Assembly: GCF_001685395.1 (NCBI RefSeq)
Contig: NZ_CP014167.1
Span: 2,485,501 to 2,549,500 of the forward strand
DNA: 64,000 nucleotides
Direction: 5' to 3'
Source of the DNA: Paenibacillus yonginensis
GTDB lineage: Bacteria > Bacillota > Bacilli > Paenibacillales > Paenibacillaceae
The notes beneath the pieces are model-generated. The model had not been told where the DNA came from. It saw only the letters and a program-made list of their open reading frames with translations, and searched no databases. Within the stretch, counting starts at the first letter, position 1, and every line of letters begins with the position of its first letter. Position numbers and translations under genes: made by a program. Shown here one piece after another: positions 26,147 through 35,764 of the stretch.

Positions 26147-29100
26147 TCAACCGATCCGCACCGCATCTCCCGAATCAAAGAAATACAACCATTTCTCCGC
26201 CACCTGTTCCCCGGTGATCTGTTCAACCGCTCTGGCGTACAGCTCCAATTGAATCCGGTAGCGCTCCTTCAGCTTTTCAAGCTGTTGTTCCCGGGCATAG
26301 TCAGGGACATAATCGCTTTTGTAATCCAGCATGATCAATTGGCCATTTACTTTGAACAAACAATCGATAATCCCTTGTACAAGAACCGCTTCGCCCTGAA
26401 GAGCCAGCTTGGCAGACTGCTCCCCGGCCGGAGCGGCGCCTTCTGTAGCTGTTCCTAAATCCGGAGGGCCAAGCAGTTGTCTCCCTGGTTGTCCTGGTTG
26501 TCCTGGTTGTCCTGGTTGTCCGACTTGTTCAGCTTGCTTCGCTTCTATTACTTCTCTTGTTTGTTCGGATTCTTTTACTCGTTCAACTCGTTCTCTTGCT
26601 TGTTCAGCTCGTACCGCTACAAAATCTTGGGCTTTCCCTCCTTGCCCTTCCCTGTTGTCCTGGTTTCCGCTTTCCGGCAGGCTTAGGTTCGTTTCGGCAT
26701 CCTTCCGGGTTCCGGATAAAGCAGGTGTAAAATGCGGGTAAGCCTCATCAGCCGGCATCGCATAGGTGAACGGCAGTTCTTTTTTCACCCATTCGGCGTG
26801 GAGCACCTTGTTTCCCAGCTCACTGTTCAGGAATCCGGCGATTTTGTCCGGCTCCAGCTCGCGAAGCTGCTCCGGCAGCAGAATCTGGCTGGTCTCCAGC
26901 CTGCGGAAGGTCTCTTCCACCAGCTCCAGCGCATCTCTTCCTGTCGCCTGCAGCGGCAAATGCTGCATCACCGTATGATAAGCCGTGCCCCGCTCCGTTC
27001 CGGACATTCTCCGCTGCTCCATGAATTTTGGACGTCTTAGGCGCAGCTTGGACCCTCCGTCGCCGTCCTCCTGACTGATGGCTTGGCCTACAGAAGGAGA
27101 CGTGCCTGGCAAGGTCCTCTGAACCTCCCCGGTGCGTTCTGCCTGCAGCTCAAGACCATCCGCAGCCGGCGACTCCTCCGACACAAGTCTGGATTTCAGC
27201 TCGGTCACCGTCGTTTTGGCAGCGACGCGGCTGCTCCATTCATAGGGATATGACCACTCTAGCCTGCGGGCTATCTCGCCAGACAACGCGGAGCGAACCG
27301 CTGTCGGTTCAGCTCCGCCAGTTGGACGGTTCTCGTTCGTTTCTTCGAGATGACGGAATCCTTCAGAACCAGGAGTTCCTTCCCAATCAGGAATGCCTGC
27401 AGATTCAGAATCTCCCGCCAAACCGGCTGCCGCCAGCAGCTCGCGCAAGGCCTCCTTGCCTCGCGATGCAGGAACCAAAGCGGATTCGCGTCCTGCCGCC
27501 GCTGCATAAGCCATGTCCCGGGAAGGGACAAACATAAACTGCCAGTCCGGGCTGTCTTCCCGGTAGGGCAGCAAATGATGCCCTTCAGCGCTTAATCCTG
27601 CCAATTCACGCAGCGCCCCGGCAGACGGGTGCCGGATCAAAGCCGGACCAATCCAGTCCAGATAGCTGCGCCCGCGGGCGAGCAAATAGTCCGGGAGAAG
27701 TTCCTCAGCCCTGCTGAGCGACTGGCTCCAGTTCGCTGCCGATTTCTCCAGATCCTTCACCGCCGATACAAGGATCAGCTTGTCCTTCGGCCGGGTCAAA
27801 GCGACGTACAGAATTCGCATTTCTTCGGCAATCAGCTCCATCTGGCTCCGTCTGCGAATCGCCAGGTTCGGCAGCGTGGGATAACTTACCCGGGTATCGG
27901 GGTCCACGTATTTCGGACCGAAACCAAGCTCCTTGTGCATCAGGAAAGGAGCGTTCAAATCCTGCCGGTTGAACATTTTGGACAGACCGGCCACAAACAC
28001 AACAGGGAATTCCAGACCTTTGCTTTTATGAATGGTCATGATACGGACCGTGTCCTGATCAGCCCCGCCGATGGAAGGAGCGCCCAAATCGCCGCCCGTT
28101 TCCTTCAGCTTGTCGATAAATTTGAGGAAGCTGTACAATCCGGGGGTCCCGGACGTTTGCTCGAACTGTTTGGCCCTGCTGTACAACGCCTCCAGGTTGG
28201 CTTGCCTTTGCGGGCCGCCAGCCAGACCTCCAACCCAGTCGAGATATGAGGTCTGCCGGTACACCGTCCAAATCAGGCGGCTGAGCTCGCCTTCCCGGGC
28301 CATCCTCCGCCAGCCTTCCAGCAATTCCAGGAAACGTCTCAACCTTAGGTAAAGTTCGCTTGGCTCCTGCTCGGTCTGCTCCGCTTCTTCCATCCAGGCC
28401 AGCAAGGCTTCGTAGAACCCGGAGCTTGATCGGGCAAGCCGGATGCGGGATAATTCCTCTTCGTCCAATCCGACAATCGGGGAACGAAGGACAGAAGCCA
28501 GCGGAATATCCTGGCGGGGATTGTCAATGATCTGCAGCAGCGACAAGGCGATTTCAACCTCCGACGCCTGAAAATACCCCTGATTCACTTCCCCGGCCGC
28601 CGGAATGCCTTCCATTTGCAGCTCCTGAATCAGGATCGGCGCCCAGCCCGAGGTCGAGCGAAGCAAAATCACGATATCCCCAAGCATTGCGGGACGTGAG
28701 CCTTTCAGGTTTTTATCGTAAACCATCAGCGGAGCACCGCCTTCGCCGAGCAGGCCGCGGATGCGAGCCGCTATTGCCCGGGCTTCCAGCCGGACCGCTT
28801 CGACATCGGCGGCTTCGTCCATTTCCAAATCCTTGTCGGCTTCTCCTTCCGCTTGATCCGCTCCGGCGGTCTGATCGGCCTCCAGTCCAGCATCGCTGCC
28901 GCTGCGGTCAATCAGCATCAGCTCCGGCGCATATTGCGGCAGGCCTTTCTCGGCTGCAGGGAACAGCTCGCCGTAGATCAGCTCGGCCCGTTCGTCATAG
29001 TCGATTTCCGCAACCGTCCGGTTCATGATTTGCCGGAACAGCATATTTACGGCACCGACCACCTCGCGGCGGCTTCTGAAATTCCGGGCCAAATCGATTC

Positions 29101-30523
29101 TGAGGCCGCTTCCCGAGAAGTCGTCCCCATATTCCCTATATTTCTCAAGGAACAGCCCCGGCTCGGCCAGCCGGAAGCGATAAATGCTCTGCTTGACGTC
29201 GCCGACCATAAACCGGTTGCCCTTATCGGGCCGGGAAATCAGCTGGACGATCGTCTCCTGGACCGTGTTTGTATCCTGGTATTCGTCCAGAAGAACCTCT
29301 TCATATTGGGCCTGATACTCCAAAGCGGCATCGGAAGGCAAAATACGGAGCGGCGTTGCGTCCGAATGCAGCAAAATGCGCAGGCAGTAATGCTCCAGGT
29401 CGGAAAAATCTAGCCACCCGCGTTCCTTCTTCGCTTCCGCGTAGCATTCTCCGAATTCAATAACAAGCTCGGCAAGCCCGGACATCAGCGGAGCCGCGGC
29501 ATGAAGCTCGTTCACAAAATCCTCCGCCGGTCTTCCGAACAGCTGCTGACGGAGTTCGTTCAGCGACTTCTTTGCTTCCTCGCGCAGCGCTTTTACCCGT
29601 TCCTGAACGGCCGGATCGGTCTGATCCTTCTTCACCGGCTTCAGCTTCCCAAAGTTTGCAGCCTGAAACACCGGATGCAGGTCTTTCCAGGAGCCGCTTA
29701 GCACTGCTTCCTTCAGTTCAAGCACTACGTTTAAATCTTCTTCGAGGGAAACCGCATAAGGTGCCGGGCCTCCCGGAGATAAAGCAAGCGCCTTGCCCTG
29801 GGACAGCAGGTTGAGGATCCCTTCCAGCGACAGCAGCGTATCCTGGGTAATGCTCTGAATCCAGATGCTGCTCTCCAAAGCTTCAACCGTCGCGTCCGCA
29901 AAGGAAGCGGCCATGCTGCGAAGCCAGAAATCCGGCCAAGGATGGCTGCGGGAGAAATCATACAGCCGCTGGACAAGCCGGAATGCGCCCTCGTCGCTCC
30001 GTTCGCCGCTGAACCATTCCACCAGGCTGAAGAAAGCCTGGCCGTCTTCGGCGCCGTATTTTTCCTCGAACAATTCCTCCAGCGTCTCCTGTCTGAGCAG
30101 CTGTGCCTCATGCTCTGAGGCAATACGGAACCCCGGGTCAAGCGGAATCATCGTGTAATACCGCTGGATCACTTCCATACAGAAGGAATGCAGCGTCGTG
30201 ATCGAAGCCCGGCCCAGCATCGCCAGCTGCCGCTCCAGCTGTTCGTTAGGCTCGCCTTGCTCCAGCAAGCCCTCCAGCGCTTCGCGGATGCGATGGCGCA
30301 TCTCTGTCGCCGCCGCTTTGGTGAAGGTGGCCACCATCAGCCGTTCAATATCGACCGGCTGATCCGGGTTCGTGATCTTGCGGATAATCCGTTCTACCAG
30401 CACGGCGGTTTTGCCGGACCCCGCAGCCGCTGCGACCAGAATGTTCCCGCCGGACAGCGCAATCGCGTTCCATTGATCGTCGCTCCAATAACTGCCCGCC
30501 GGCTTCGGAATTACGGGTTCCAT
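26147..30523 (-). CDS. addA: ATP-dependent helicase/nuclease subunit AddA
   Basis: 1458 residues from ATG 30523, which has the site AGGAGGAAT; B. subtilis AddA is about 1232. It is the UvrD-like 3'-5' helicase and nuclease subunit of AddAB, which resects double-strand breaks to a Chi site for RecA. Walker A is AAAAGSGKTAVLVERI, Walker B LLDEYQDTN, and later helicase motifs include VGDVKQSIYRFR and TIHKSKGLEFPVV. The C-terminal nuclease domain has YHTVMQHL and the catalytic LIMLDYKSDYV. Between these lies an extra low-complexity segment of about 110 residues, including four GQP repeats (26482-26521), absent from the B. subtilis protein. It overlaps the addB stop by 13 bases. Confidence 0.97.
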   Translation of the reverse strand: MEPVIPKPAGSYWSDDQWNAIALSGGNILVAAAAGSGKTAVLVERIIRKITNPDQPVDIERLMVATFTKAAATEMRHRIREALEGLLEQGEPNEQLERQLAMLGRASITTLHSFCMEVIQRYYTMIPLDPGFRIASEHEAQLLRQETLEELFEEKYGAEDGQAFFSLVEWFSGERSDEGAFRLVQRLYDFSRSHPWPDFWLRSMAASFADATVEALESSIWIQSITQDTLLSLEGILNLLSQGKALALSPGGPAPYAVSLEEDLNVVLELKEAVLSGSWKDLHPVFQAANFGKLKPVKKDQTDPAVQERVKALREEAKKSLNELRQQLFGRPAEDFVNELHAAAPLMSGLAELVIEFGECYAEAKKERGWLDFSDLEHYCLRILLHSDATPLRILPSDAALEYQAQYEEVLLDEYQDTNTVQETIVQLISRPDKGNRFMVGDVKQSIYRFRLAEPGLFLEKYREYGDDFSGSGLRIDLARNFRSRREVVGAVNMLFRQIMNRTVAEIDYDERAELIYGELFPAAEKGLPQYAPELMLIDRSGSDAGLEADQTAGADQAEGEADKDLEMDEAADVEAVRLEARAIAARIRGLLGEGGAPLMVYDKNLKGSRPAMLGDIVILLRSTSGWAPILIQELQMEGIPAAGEVNQGYFQASEVEIALSLLQIIDNPRQDIPLASVLRSPIVGLDEEELSRIRLARSSSGFYEALLAWMEEAEQTEQEPSELYLRLRRFLELLEGWRRMAREGELSRLIWTVYRQTSYLDWVGGLAGGPQRQANLEALYSRAKQFEQTSGTPGLYSFLKFIDKLKETGGDLGAPSIGGADQDTVRIMTIHKSKGLEFPVVFVAGLSKMFNRQDLNAPFLMHKELGFGPKYVDPDTRVSYPTLPNLAIRRRSQMELIAEEMRILYVALTRPKDKLILVSAVKDLEKSAANWSQSLSRAEELLPDYLLARGRSYLDWIGPALIRHPSAGALRELAGLSAEGHHLLPYREDSPDWQFMFVPSRDMAYAAAAGRESALVPASRGKEALRELLAAAGLAGDSESAGIPDWEGTPGSEGFRHLEETNENRPTGGAEPTAVRSALSGEIARRLEWSYPYEWSSRVAAKTTVTELKSRLVSEESPAADGLELQAERTGEVQRTLPGTSPSVGQAISQEDGDGGSKLRLRRPKFMEQRRMSGTERGTAYHTVMQHLPLQATGRDALELVEETFRRLETSQILLPEQLRELEPDKIAGFLNSELGNKVLHAEWVKKELPFTYAMPADEAYPHFTPALSGTRKDAETNLSLPESGNQDNREGQGGKAQDFVAVRAEQARERVERVKESEQTREVIEAKQAEQVGQPGQPGQPGQPGRQLLGPPDLGTATEGAAPAGEQSAKLALQGEAVLVQGIIDCLFKVNGQLIMLDYKSDYVPDYAREQQLEKLKERYRIQLELYARAVEQITGEQVAEKWLYFFDSGDAVRIG
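26482..26521 (+). repeat. Tandem 9-base repeat within addA
   Basis: The unit tcctggttg is repeated about four times on the plus strand. On the coding strand it encodes Gly-Gln-Pro repeats in AddA. Being a multiple of three it can change in copy number without breaking the frame. Confidence 0.85.
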
Positions 30524-33500
30524 GGCGATTCCTCCTCTAACGTGCTCCAAATCCGGTCTTTACCCGGCTTGGCCAACAATTTATAACGGCTTTCATCCGA
30601 AGGTTCGATTTGGCAGACCGACTTGAAGGAGCAGAACGTACAGGCCGTCTCCTGTCCCAAACGGTAAGGTTCAATGGATACGTCCCCTTCGGTAATCCGG
30701 GTGCCGATGCCGCGAATCGTCCGCCGAACGGATGACAACAGAACCTTCCACTGCTCGGGCGTCGCAACCGCGGCGCTGCTGTAGAAACCGCCGTCCGCCT
30801 TGACGGCAACGGGCAGGATGTCCGAATGGCCTTTCTCCAGCTTGTTATCCATCATCAAAGCAATATCGCGGTCCGCCGTCACCAGACCTCTCAGCTTAAA
30901 CCGCTTGAGCATTTCCTGGCGGGCCTGTTCAGGCGACATGCCGTTGCTGCTTTGCAGCAGCGGATTGTGGACGTGAAAATAAAGCGTTCCGGCCGGTTTG
31001 GCCGGACTGCCCAGCCACTCCTCGCTCGAGGACAGCACGACGTCCAGGTAGGTCAGCATCTGCAAGGCCAGCCCATAATAAACTTCGTGCAGTTTCAGGT
31101 CGGTCTGGCTGGATTTATAGTCGATGACCCGCAGCAGAATCCCCTGCTCGCTTTCCGCCATATCGACCCGGTCCACACGTCCGACAATTTCCATGACGCA
31201 GCCGTTCTCCAGCTCAAAGGTCAGCGGAGGAAGCTCTTTGCCGGGACCGAAGTCCAGCTCAAGCCCTACCGGCTCGAAGCTGCCGCGTTTGGCCTGTTCG
31301 CCGAGGATCAAGGAAGCCCGGCCGACGATATTTTTCAGCTTGCGGGTAATAAAGCCATAACGTTTGGAGCTGAGCAGAATCTCCCCCTGCAATTGGGGCG
31401 CCAGCTTATCCACGGCCGCTTCAGCCTCGCGCACGCATTCTTCGGGCGTGAGGCTGGCCCAGCTGCGGTTGCTGTCCTTGAACGAAAGAGCCATCGCGCT
31501 CAGCGCGGCGTGAAACAGCTGCCCGATGTCCGGAGCCTTCAGCCGGTACAGCTGCCGTTCCTTCAGCTTCAAACCATGCGAAGCAAAATGGGAGAACGGA
31601 CACGCCGCAAATCTCTCCATCCGCGATACGCTTGTACGCAGCCGCGTGCCGTACAGCCTGCGGCTCGTCTCTTCCGTAAGCGTCCGCGTGCCGTTGCGGT
31701 AGTCCAGAGACTGCAGCAAATAATCCAGTTTATGATGAAAATCGCGGGTGCGGCCAAACCAGGCCATCGCTCCGTACCATACCGGGGATATTTCGGCCCC
31801 GGCACGCCATTGCCGCAGCTGTCCGACCAAGGCGGACAAAGCCGGTTCGGGGCGAGCGACATACGTCAGCTGAACGTCCTCCGGCGATGCAGCCGCCGGC
31901 ACGGCTTCCACCCATTTTTCCTCCAGGGAAAGAAACTTCTTCTTGAGATCGCGGATGACCTCGGAAGGCAGCAATGCTTTGCCCTCTTCATCCGCAGCCG
32001 GATAAGAAATCCAAAGAGAGGATTCTGCGGAGGTTAAAATCTGGTAGATCATAAAACGTTCATCCAGCAGCTTCCTTGCCGTCCCCGGCTCCAGCACCAA
32101 ACCCGTTTCAGCCAATCTGCTCCGCTCCTGATCCGTCAGAATGCCTTCCTCCTGATAAAGGGCCGGCATGACGCCTTCGCTCACGCCCAGTACAAAAACA
32201 TGTTTGACATGCACCGAACGGGTCCGGTCTGCACTGCCGACCAGCACCTGATCCAGGGATGGCGGCACAAGGCCAAGCTTGAGATTGCGCAGCCCGGTAT
32301 CCAGCACTCCGCTAAACAAGCCTATGTCCAGAAGTTCTTCTCCCATCATGTCTACGATTTGGTCCAGCAGATCCAAGACGGCTCCCCATACGGAGCGGTG
32401 CTCCATCGCCCGCTGCGGCTCTCCGGCAGCAGCCGCTTCTTCGGCTAGGAGGTCAAGCCGCTCGGCCGCCGCCACCTGTTCCAGCAGCGCAAATACAGCC
32501 TCACACATCTCCCTGGCCGTTTTGCTTCTTTTCAGCCGTTTCTCAAACGAGGAGAGAGGACCGACCACCGCATCTCTGGCCTGCTGGATTCGTTCCATCT
32601 CCTCTTCCTGGGCTTTTTGCGCAGCAGAAACCGGCTTCTCCGGTTGCATATTCTCCTGTCCGCTGCCCTCCTGATGCCCGGCTGGCTCGGTCCCGCCCGT
32701 TTCTCCCGGCTCAAGGGAGAGATTCGGTTTCCCTCTCCAAGCTTTCTCACTGCTCCAGCGCGCGCCTTCGATGCCTGATGCCAGCACATAGTTCTCCAGC
32801 ACGTCCATGTCTTCACGCGTCAAGCTGCCGTCCAGAGGCAGCATGAAATCCGTCTTCACGCAGCGAAAAACATCCTGCGCTTTCCAGAAACGCTTAACCA
32901 CGTCCAGTGCGCCCCGTAACAGCTCGATCAGCGGATGGGCGGCCATGCTTTTGCGGCGGTCCATAAACACCGGAACTTCGTAATCACCAAAGATCGGCTC
33001 GATCAAATCGGCATAATCCTCTAGATTGCGGACGTATAAAGCCATATCCCGCCAGCGCACCTGCTCTTCCCGAGCCAATCGGACCATTTCGCGGACGGCC
33101 GCTTCGACCTCGGAGCGTTTGCCGGCAGCCGCTCTAAGCCGCAGGCTTTGCGCAAGATCGTCAGGTACATCCTGCTCGCGGACTTTCTTCCTTGTCCCGT
33201 AGATCGCTTCAAGCAATCCCAGCGTTTCGCTGTGCTTAAATCGCGGGTATGGACGCTTGTCCATAATCTTGTCGGGCCATACTGCCATTCCTGCCGATTC
33301 AGCCATAGCCCGGAGCTTCATATACGTAACCGCCGGAGTATAGAACATATTCAGCTCGTTCGGCGGCCGCGAAGCGTCATAGGGCCGGTCTAACGTCAGC
33401 GCTACATTCACCCGCACAGCCGCTTCCATCAATTTGCCTAACGCTTCATATTCCATCGGCGTAAATGCCTGAAAGCCGTCCACCCAAATTTCCGAGCCCT

Positions 33501-34098
33501 GCAGATAAGCCGAACTCGCGGCGCCTTCAGCCAGCTTCCGGACATGATCTTCCGCATCGATATACAAGCCGGAAAGCTCTTTCTCGAACTCTCCGAACAG
33601 CAGCTGCAGATCATGCAGCTTGTTCCTGAGCAGCGGCGAATCGCTGCCGGAGGTCTCCAGAAGCCGGAAATGCTGCTGCAAGGAGGCAGCGTCGGCCCCA
33701 TATTTCTTAGTTTCCGTATAGAGACTGTTGAGCTTGTCGATCAGCCCCAGCGGCCCGCCGGCGCTGCCATACAGCTTCAGATCGTCCTGAAGCCGGCGCA
33801 TGATGCGGTAGAGCAGCATCTTTTTCCCTTCATCACTGATCGGGATCAGCGCCGATCCCCCCGTCTCCTGCATAATTCGGTATGCCAGGCGTTTGAAGCC
33901 CAGAACCTGAACCCGGACGGTCCCCTTTAATCCCGGAAAAGACGCGATAGCCCGCTCAAGCTGGAAGGTCGCCTGCTCCGGCACCAGAATGAGGATAGGC
34001 GGTCCCATGGGCTCTTCTTGCAGCCGTTCACGGATTTGCTCCAGCATATAGCTGCTTTTGCCGCTGCCGGCCCGGCCGATAATCAATTGAAGTGACAC
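30511..34098 (-). CDS. addB: ATP-dependent helicase/nuclease subunit AddB
   Basis: 1195 residues (B. subtilis about 1166), GTG start at 34098 with site GGGAGGATG. Walker A at the N-terminus is GRAGSGKSSYML. The C-terminal RecB-type nuclease has VIDYKSSQTDLKL. The iron-sulfur cysteines are CTFCSFKSVC near the C-terminus, with a fourth Cys (FRCVKTDF) earlier. AddB carries the inactive helicase that recognises Chi and cuts the other strand. A Glu/Pro/Gln-rich linker (about residues 455-500) is a smaller insert. It is the first gene of the addB-addA-sbcD-sbcC operon. Confidence 0.97.
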   Translation of the reverse strand: MSLQLIIGRAGSGKSSYMLEQIRERLQEEPMGPPILILVPEQATFQLERAIASFPGLKGTVRVQVLGFKRLAYRIMQETGGSALIPISDEGKKMLLYRIMRRLQDDLKLYGSAGGPLGLIDKLNSLYTETKKYGADAASLQQHFRLLETSGSDSPLLRNKLHDLQLLFGEFEKELSGLYIDAEDHVRKLAEGAASSAYLQGSEIWVDGFQAFTPMEYEALGKLMEAAVRVNVALTLDRPYDASRPPNELNMFYTPAVTYMKLRAMAESAGMAVWPDKIMDKRPYPRFKHSETLGLLEAIYGTRKKVREQDVPDDLAQSLRLRAAAGKRSEVEAAVREMVRLAREEQVRWRDMALYVRNLEDYADLIEPIFGDYEVPVFMDRRKSMAAHPLIELLRGALDVVKRFWKAQDVFRCVKTDFMLPLDGSLTREDMDVLENYVLASGIEGARWSSEKAWRGKPNLSLEPGETGGTEPAGHQEGSGQENMQPEKPVSAAQKAQEEEMERIQQARDAVVGPLSSFEKRLKRSKTAREMCEAVFALLEQVAAAERLDLLAEEAAAAGEPQRAMEHRSVWGAVLDLLDQIVDMMGEELLDIGLFSGVLDTGLRNLKLGLVPPSLDQVLVGSADRTRSVHVKHVFVLGVSEGVMPALYQEEGILTDQERSRLAETGLVLEPGTARKLLDERFMIYQILTSAESSLWISYPAADEEGKALLPSEVIRDLKKKFLSLEEKWVEAVPAAASPEDVQLTYVARPEPALSALVGQLRQWRAGAEISPVWYGAMAWFGRTRDFHHKLDYLLQSLDYRNGTRTLTEETSRRLYGTRLRTSVSRMERFAACPFSHFASHGLKLKERQLYRLKAPDIGQLFHAALSAMALSFKDSNRSWASLTPEECVREAEAAVDKLAPQLQGEILLSSKRYGFITRKLKNIVGRASLILGEQAKRGSFEPVGLELDFGPGKELPPLTFELENGCVMEIVGRVDRVDMAESEQGILLRVIDYKSSQTDLKLHEVYYGLALQMLTYLDVVLSSSEEWLGSPAKPAGTLYFHVHNPLLQSSNGMSPEQARQEMLKRFKLRGLVTADRDIALMMDNKLEKGHSDILPVAVKADGGFYSSAAVATPEQWKVLLSSVRRTIRGIGTRITEGDVSIEPYRLGQETACTFCSFKSVCQIEPSDESRYKLLAKPGKDRIWSTLEEESPWNP

Positions 34099-34222
34099 TT
34101 GGGCATCCTCCCTTATCTAAAAAGCTCCTCTAAAAAGCTGTTCGTTTCCTTATTTCGATAGATTCTAGTATACCATAACGGATTGGACTGGAACATGCGT
34201 TTGCCGAAACCCTGCCGATTGG

Positions 34223-34262
34223 AAAAAAGAAAAAGCAGGCCGGCGCTTCACCGGACCTGCTT
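34223..34262 (-). terminator. Terminator after the RlmI-like methyltransferase gene
   Basis: On the minus strand AAGCAGGTCCGG pairs with CCGGCCTGCTT and is followed by TTTCTTTTTT. Confidence 0.88.
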
Positions 34263-34283
34263 GATTGACGGGGTATAGCTTTT

Positions 34284-35645
34284 TTAAATTTTGCTGCGCA
34301 CCTCAAAAATAGCGAATTTCAGATAGTGGCCTTCATCCACGCCTAAAATTTGCGGATGATCCTTGCCTGCCGCCCGCCATTCCACCAGTCTCAGAATTTT
34401 CCCCGCATCCTCTGCCGCCTCGGCGATCGTGCTCAGGAACAGGTCGGGACGCATGTGGTAGGAGCAGCTGGCCGTAACCAGATACCCGCCCTCGTTAACC
34501 AGCTTCATGCCATGCAGGTTGATATCCTTGTAACCCCGGCAGGCACCGGCCACCGCTTTTCTTGTTTTGGCAAAAGCCGGCGGATCAAGAATAACCACAT
34601 CCCAAGTCCGGCCTGTGCCGGGCGCAAGCGGTGTTGACGTGTCCACTTTGCCCTCAGCCCGGGCTTTACGTTCTTCCTGGCCTTTGACCTGACTTCGCAG
34701 GTAATCAAAAGCATCGGCTACCACAAACTCGACCCGGTCTTCGAACCCGTTCAGCTTTACGTTCTCGCGGGCGCTTTCGATGGCATGCTCGGAGATGTCG
34801 AGACAAGTGACCTTCTTGGCTCCGTATTTGCAGGCATGCAGCGTGAAGCTGCCGGTGTGTGAGAAGCACTCCAGCACGGTCGCACCGTCCCAATAAGGAA
34901 ACGTCACTTCTTTGCCGCTTTTGTTCACAGGCACCAGGCGGGTTCCGGCTTCCGGATCTTCCAGCTCCTGAAGCCGGATGCCGCTTTTCTCCCCCCAGCC
35001 CAGCATAAGCGGAGCGATGGAGGCGCGGTTCTCCCGCTGATCAAAGAAATAGCCGGTCTTCTGTCCTTCCACGATGTCTACGGAGATCAAAAGGCCGTTC
35101 TCCGTTACGGTCACATGACGCGGGCAGTCGCCGTATAAAGGTCCTTTCACCTGTTCAAGGCCTTCGATCTCCCGGACGCCGACATCGCTGCGCTCGTAGA
35201 TGCCTTGTGGCTGTAGAACCTGCACCAGCGCCTCCACGATCTCATCCCGGTGTTTATCCATGCCCAGCGTAAGCAGCTGTATGACCAGAACATCGCCAAA
35301 GCGGTCCACGATCAGTCCCGGCAGAAAATCAGCTTCCCCATACACGAGCCGGTAGGCGTCTTCCTGGACAAACCGGCTGCGATGTCGGAGGCAATCGGTG
35401 AACCGTTCAACAAAAAAAGCCGTATCCATCGCCTGAATCGGCTTATATGAAACGATCCGCACTGTAATCTGGGATGCCGGGTTATAATAGCCGGTTGCCA
35501 AATAACGTCCCTGATGGTTCACGACCTCTACCAGATCGCCTGGAAGCGCTCCTTCTTCCACCCGGTCAATCTCACTTTTATAAACCCAGGGATGTCCCTG
35601 TTCCAGCCTTTTCTTGCGGCTGCGCTGCAAAATTACTGCTGCCAT
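34284..35645 (-). CDS. Class I SAM-dependent RNA methyltransferase, PUA-type (RlmI-like)
   Basis: 453 residues from ATG 35645. An N-terminal PUA domain (LQRSRKKRLEQGHPWVYKSEI ... GDLVEVVNHQGRYLATGYYN) is followed by the EEHD-type middle part (VDIVEGQKTGYFFDQREN) and a Rossmann domain (VLECFSHTGSFTLHACKYGAKKV, CLDISEHAIE). The catalytic-type motif is VVILDPPAFAK with PAF. The family methylates C5 of cytosine in 23S rRNA (RlmI in E. coli); the exact target here is unknown. A segment of about 25 residues between VAD and WDVV (KARAEGKVDTSTPLAPG) is longer than usual. It is transcribed alone with its own terminator and is divergent from yqeW. Confidence 0.9.
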   Translation of the reverse strand: MAAVILQRSRKKRLEQGHPWVYKSEIDRVEEGALPGDLVEVVNHQGRYLATGYYNPASQITVRIVSYKPIQAMDTAFFVERFTDCLRHRSRFVQEDAYRLVYGEADFLPGLIVDRFGDVLVIQLLTLGMDKHRDEIVEALVQVLQPQGIYERSDVGVREIEGLEQVKGPLYGDCPRHVTVTENGLLISVDIVEGQKTGYFFDQRENRASIAPLMLGWGEKSGIRLQELEDPEAGTRLVPVNKSGKEVTFPYWDGATVLECFSHTGSFTLHACKYGAKKVTCLDISEHAIESARENVKLNGFEDRVEFVVADAFDYLRSQVKGQEERKARAEGKVDTSTPLAPGTGRTWDVVILDPPAFAKTRKAVAGACRGYKDINLHGMKLVNEGGYLVTASCSYHMRPDLFLSTIAEAAEDAGKILRLVEWRAAGKDHPQILGVDEGHYLKFAIFEVRSKI

Positions 35646-35764
35646 TCTAACTCCCACTCCTAGCTGTTCTCAAAATAAGTGACTTTTCGCTTATGTCATG
35701 ACTCGTCCCTGCCGCGCATAAATATTACCACAGCATGAACTTGTCTATGGAAAGGAGGTCCGCC

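Noticed and set aside
26482..26640. Possible CRISPR-like or regulatory repeats
   Set aside because: The repeats are short (9 bases), without spacers, and lie inside an open coding frame of addA.
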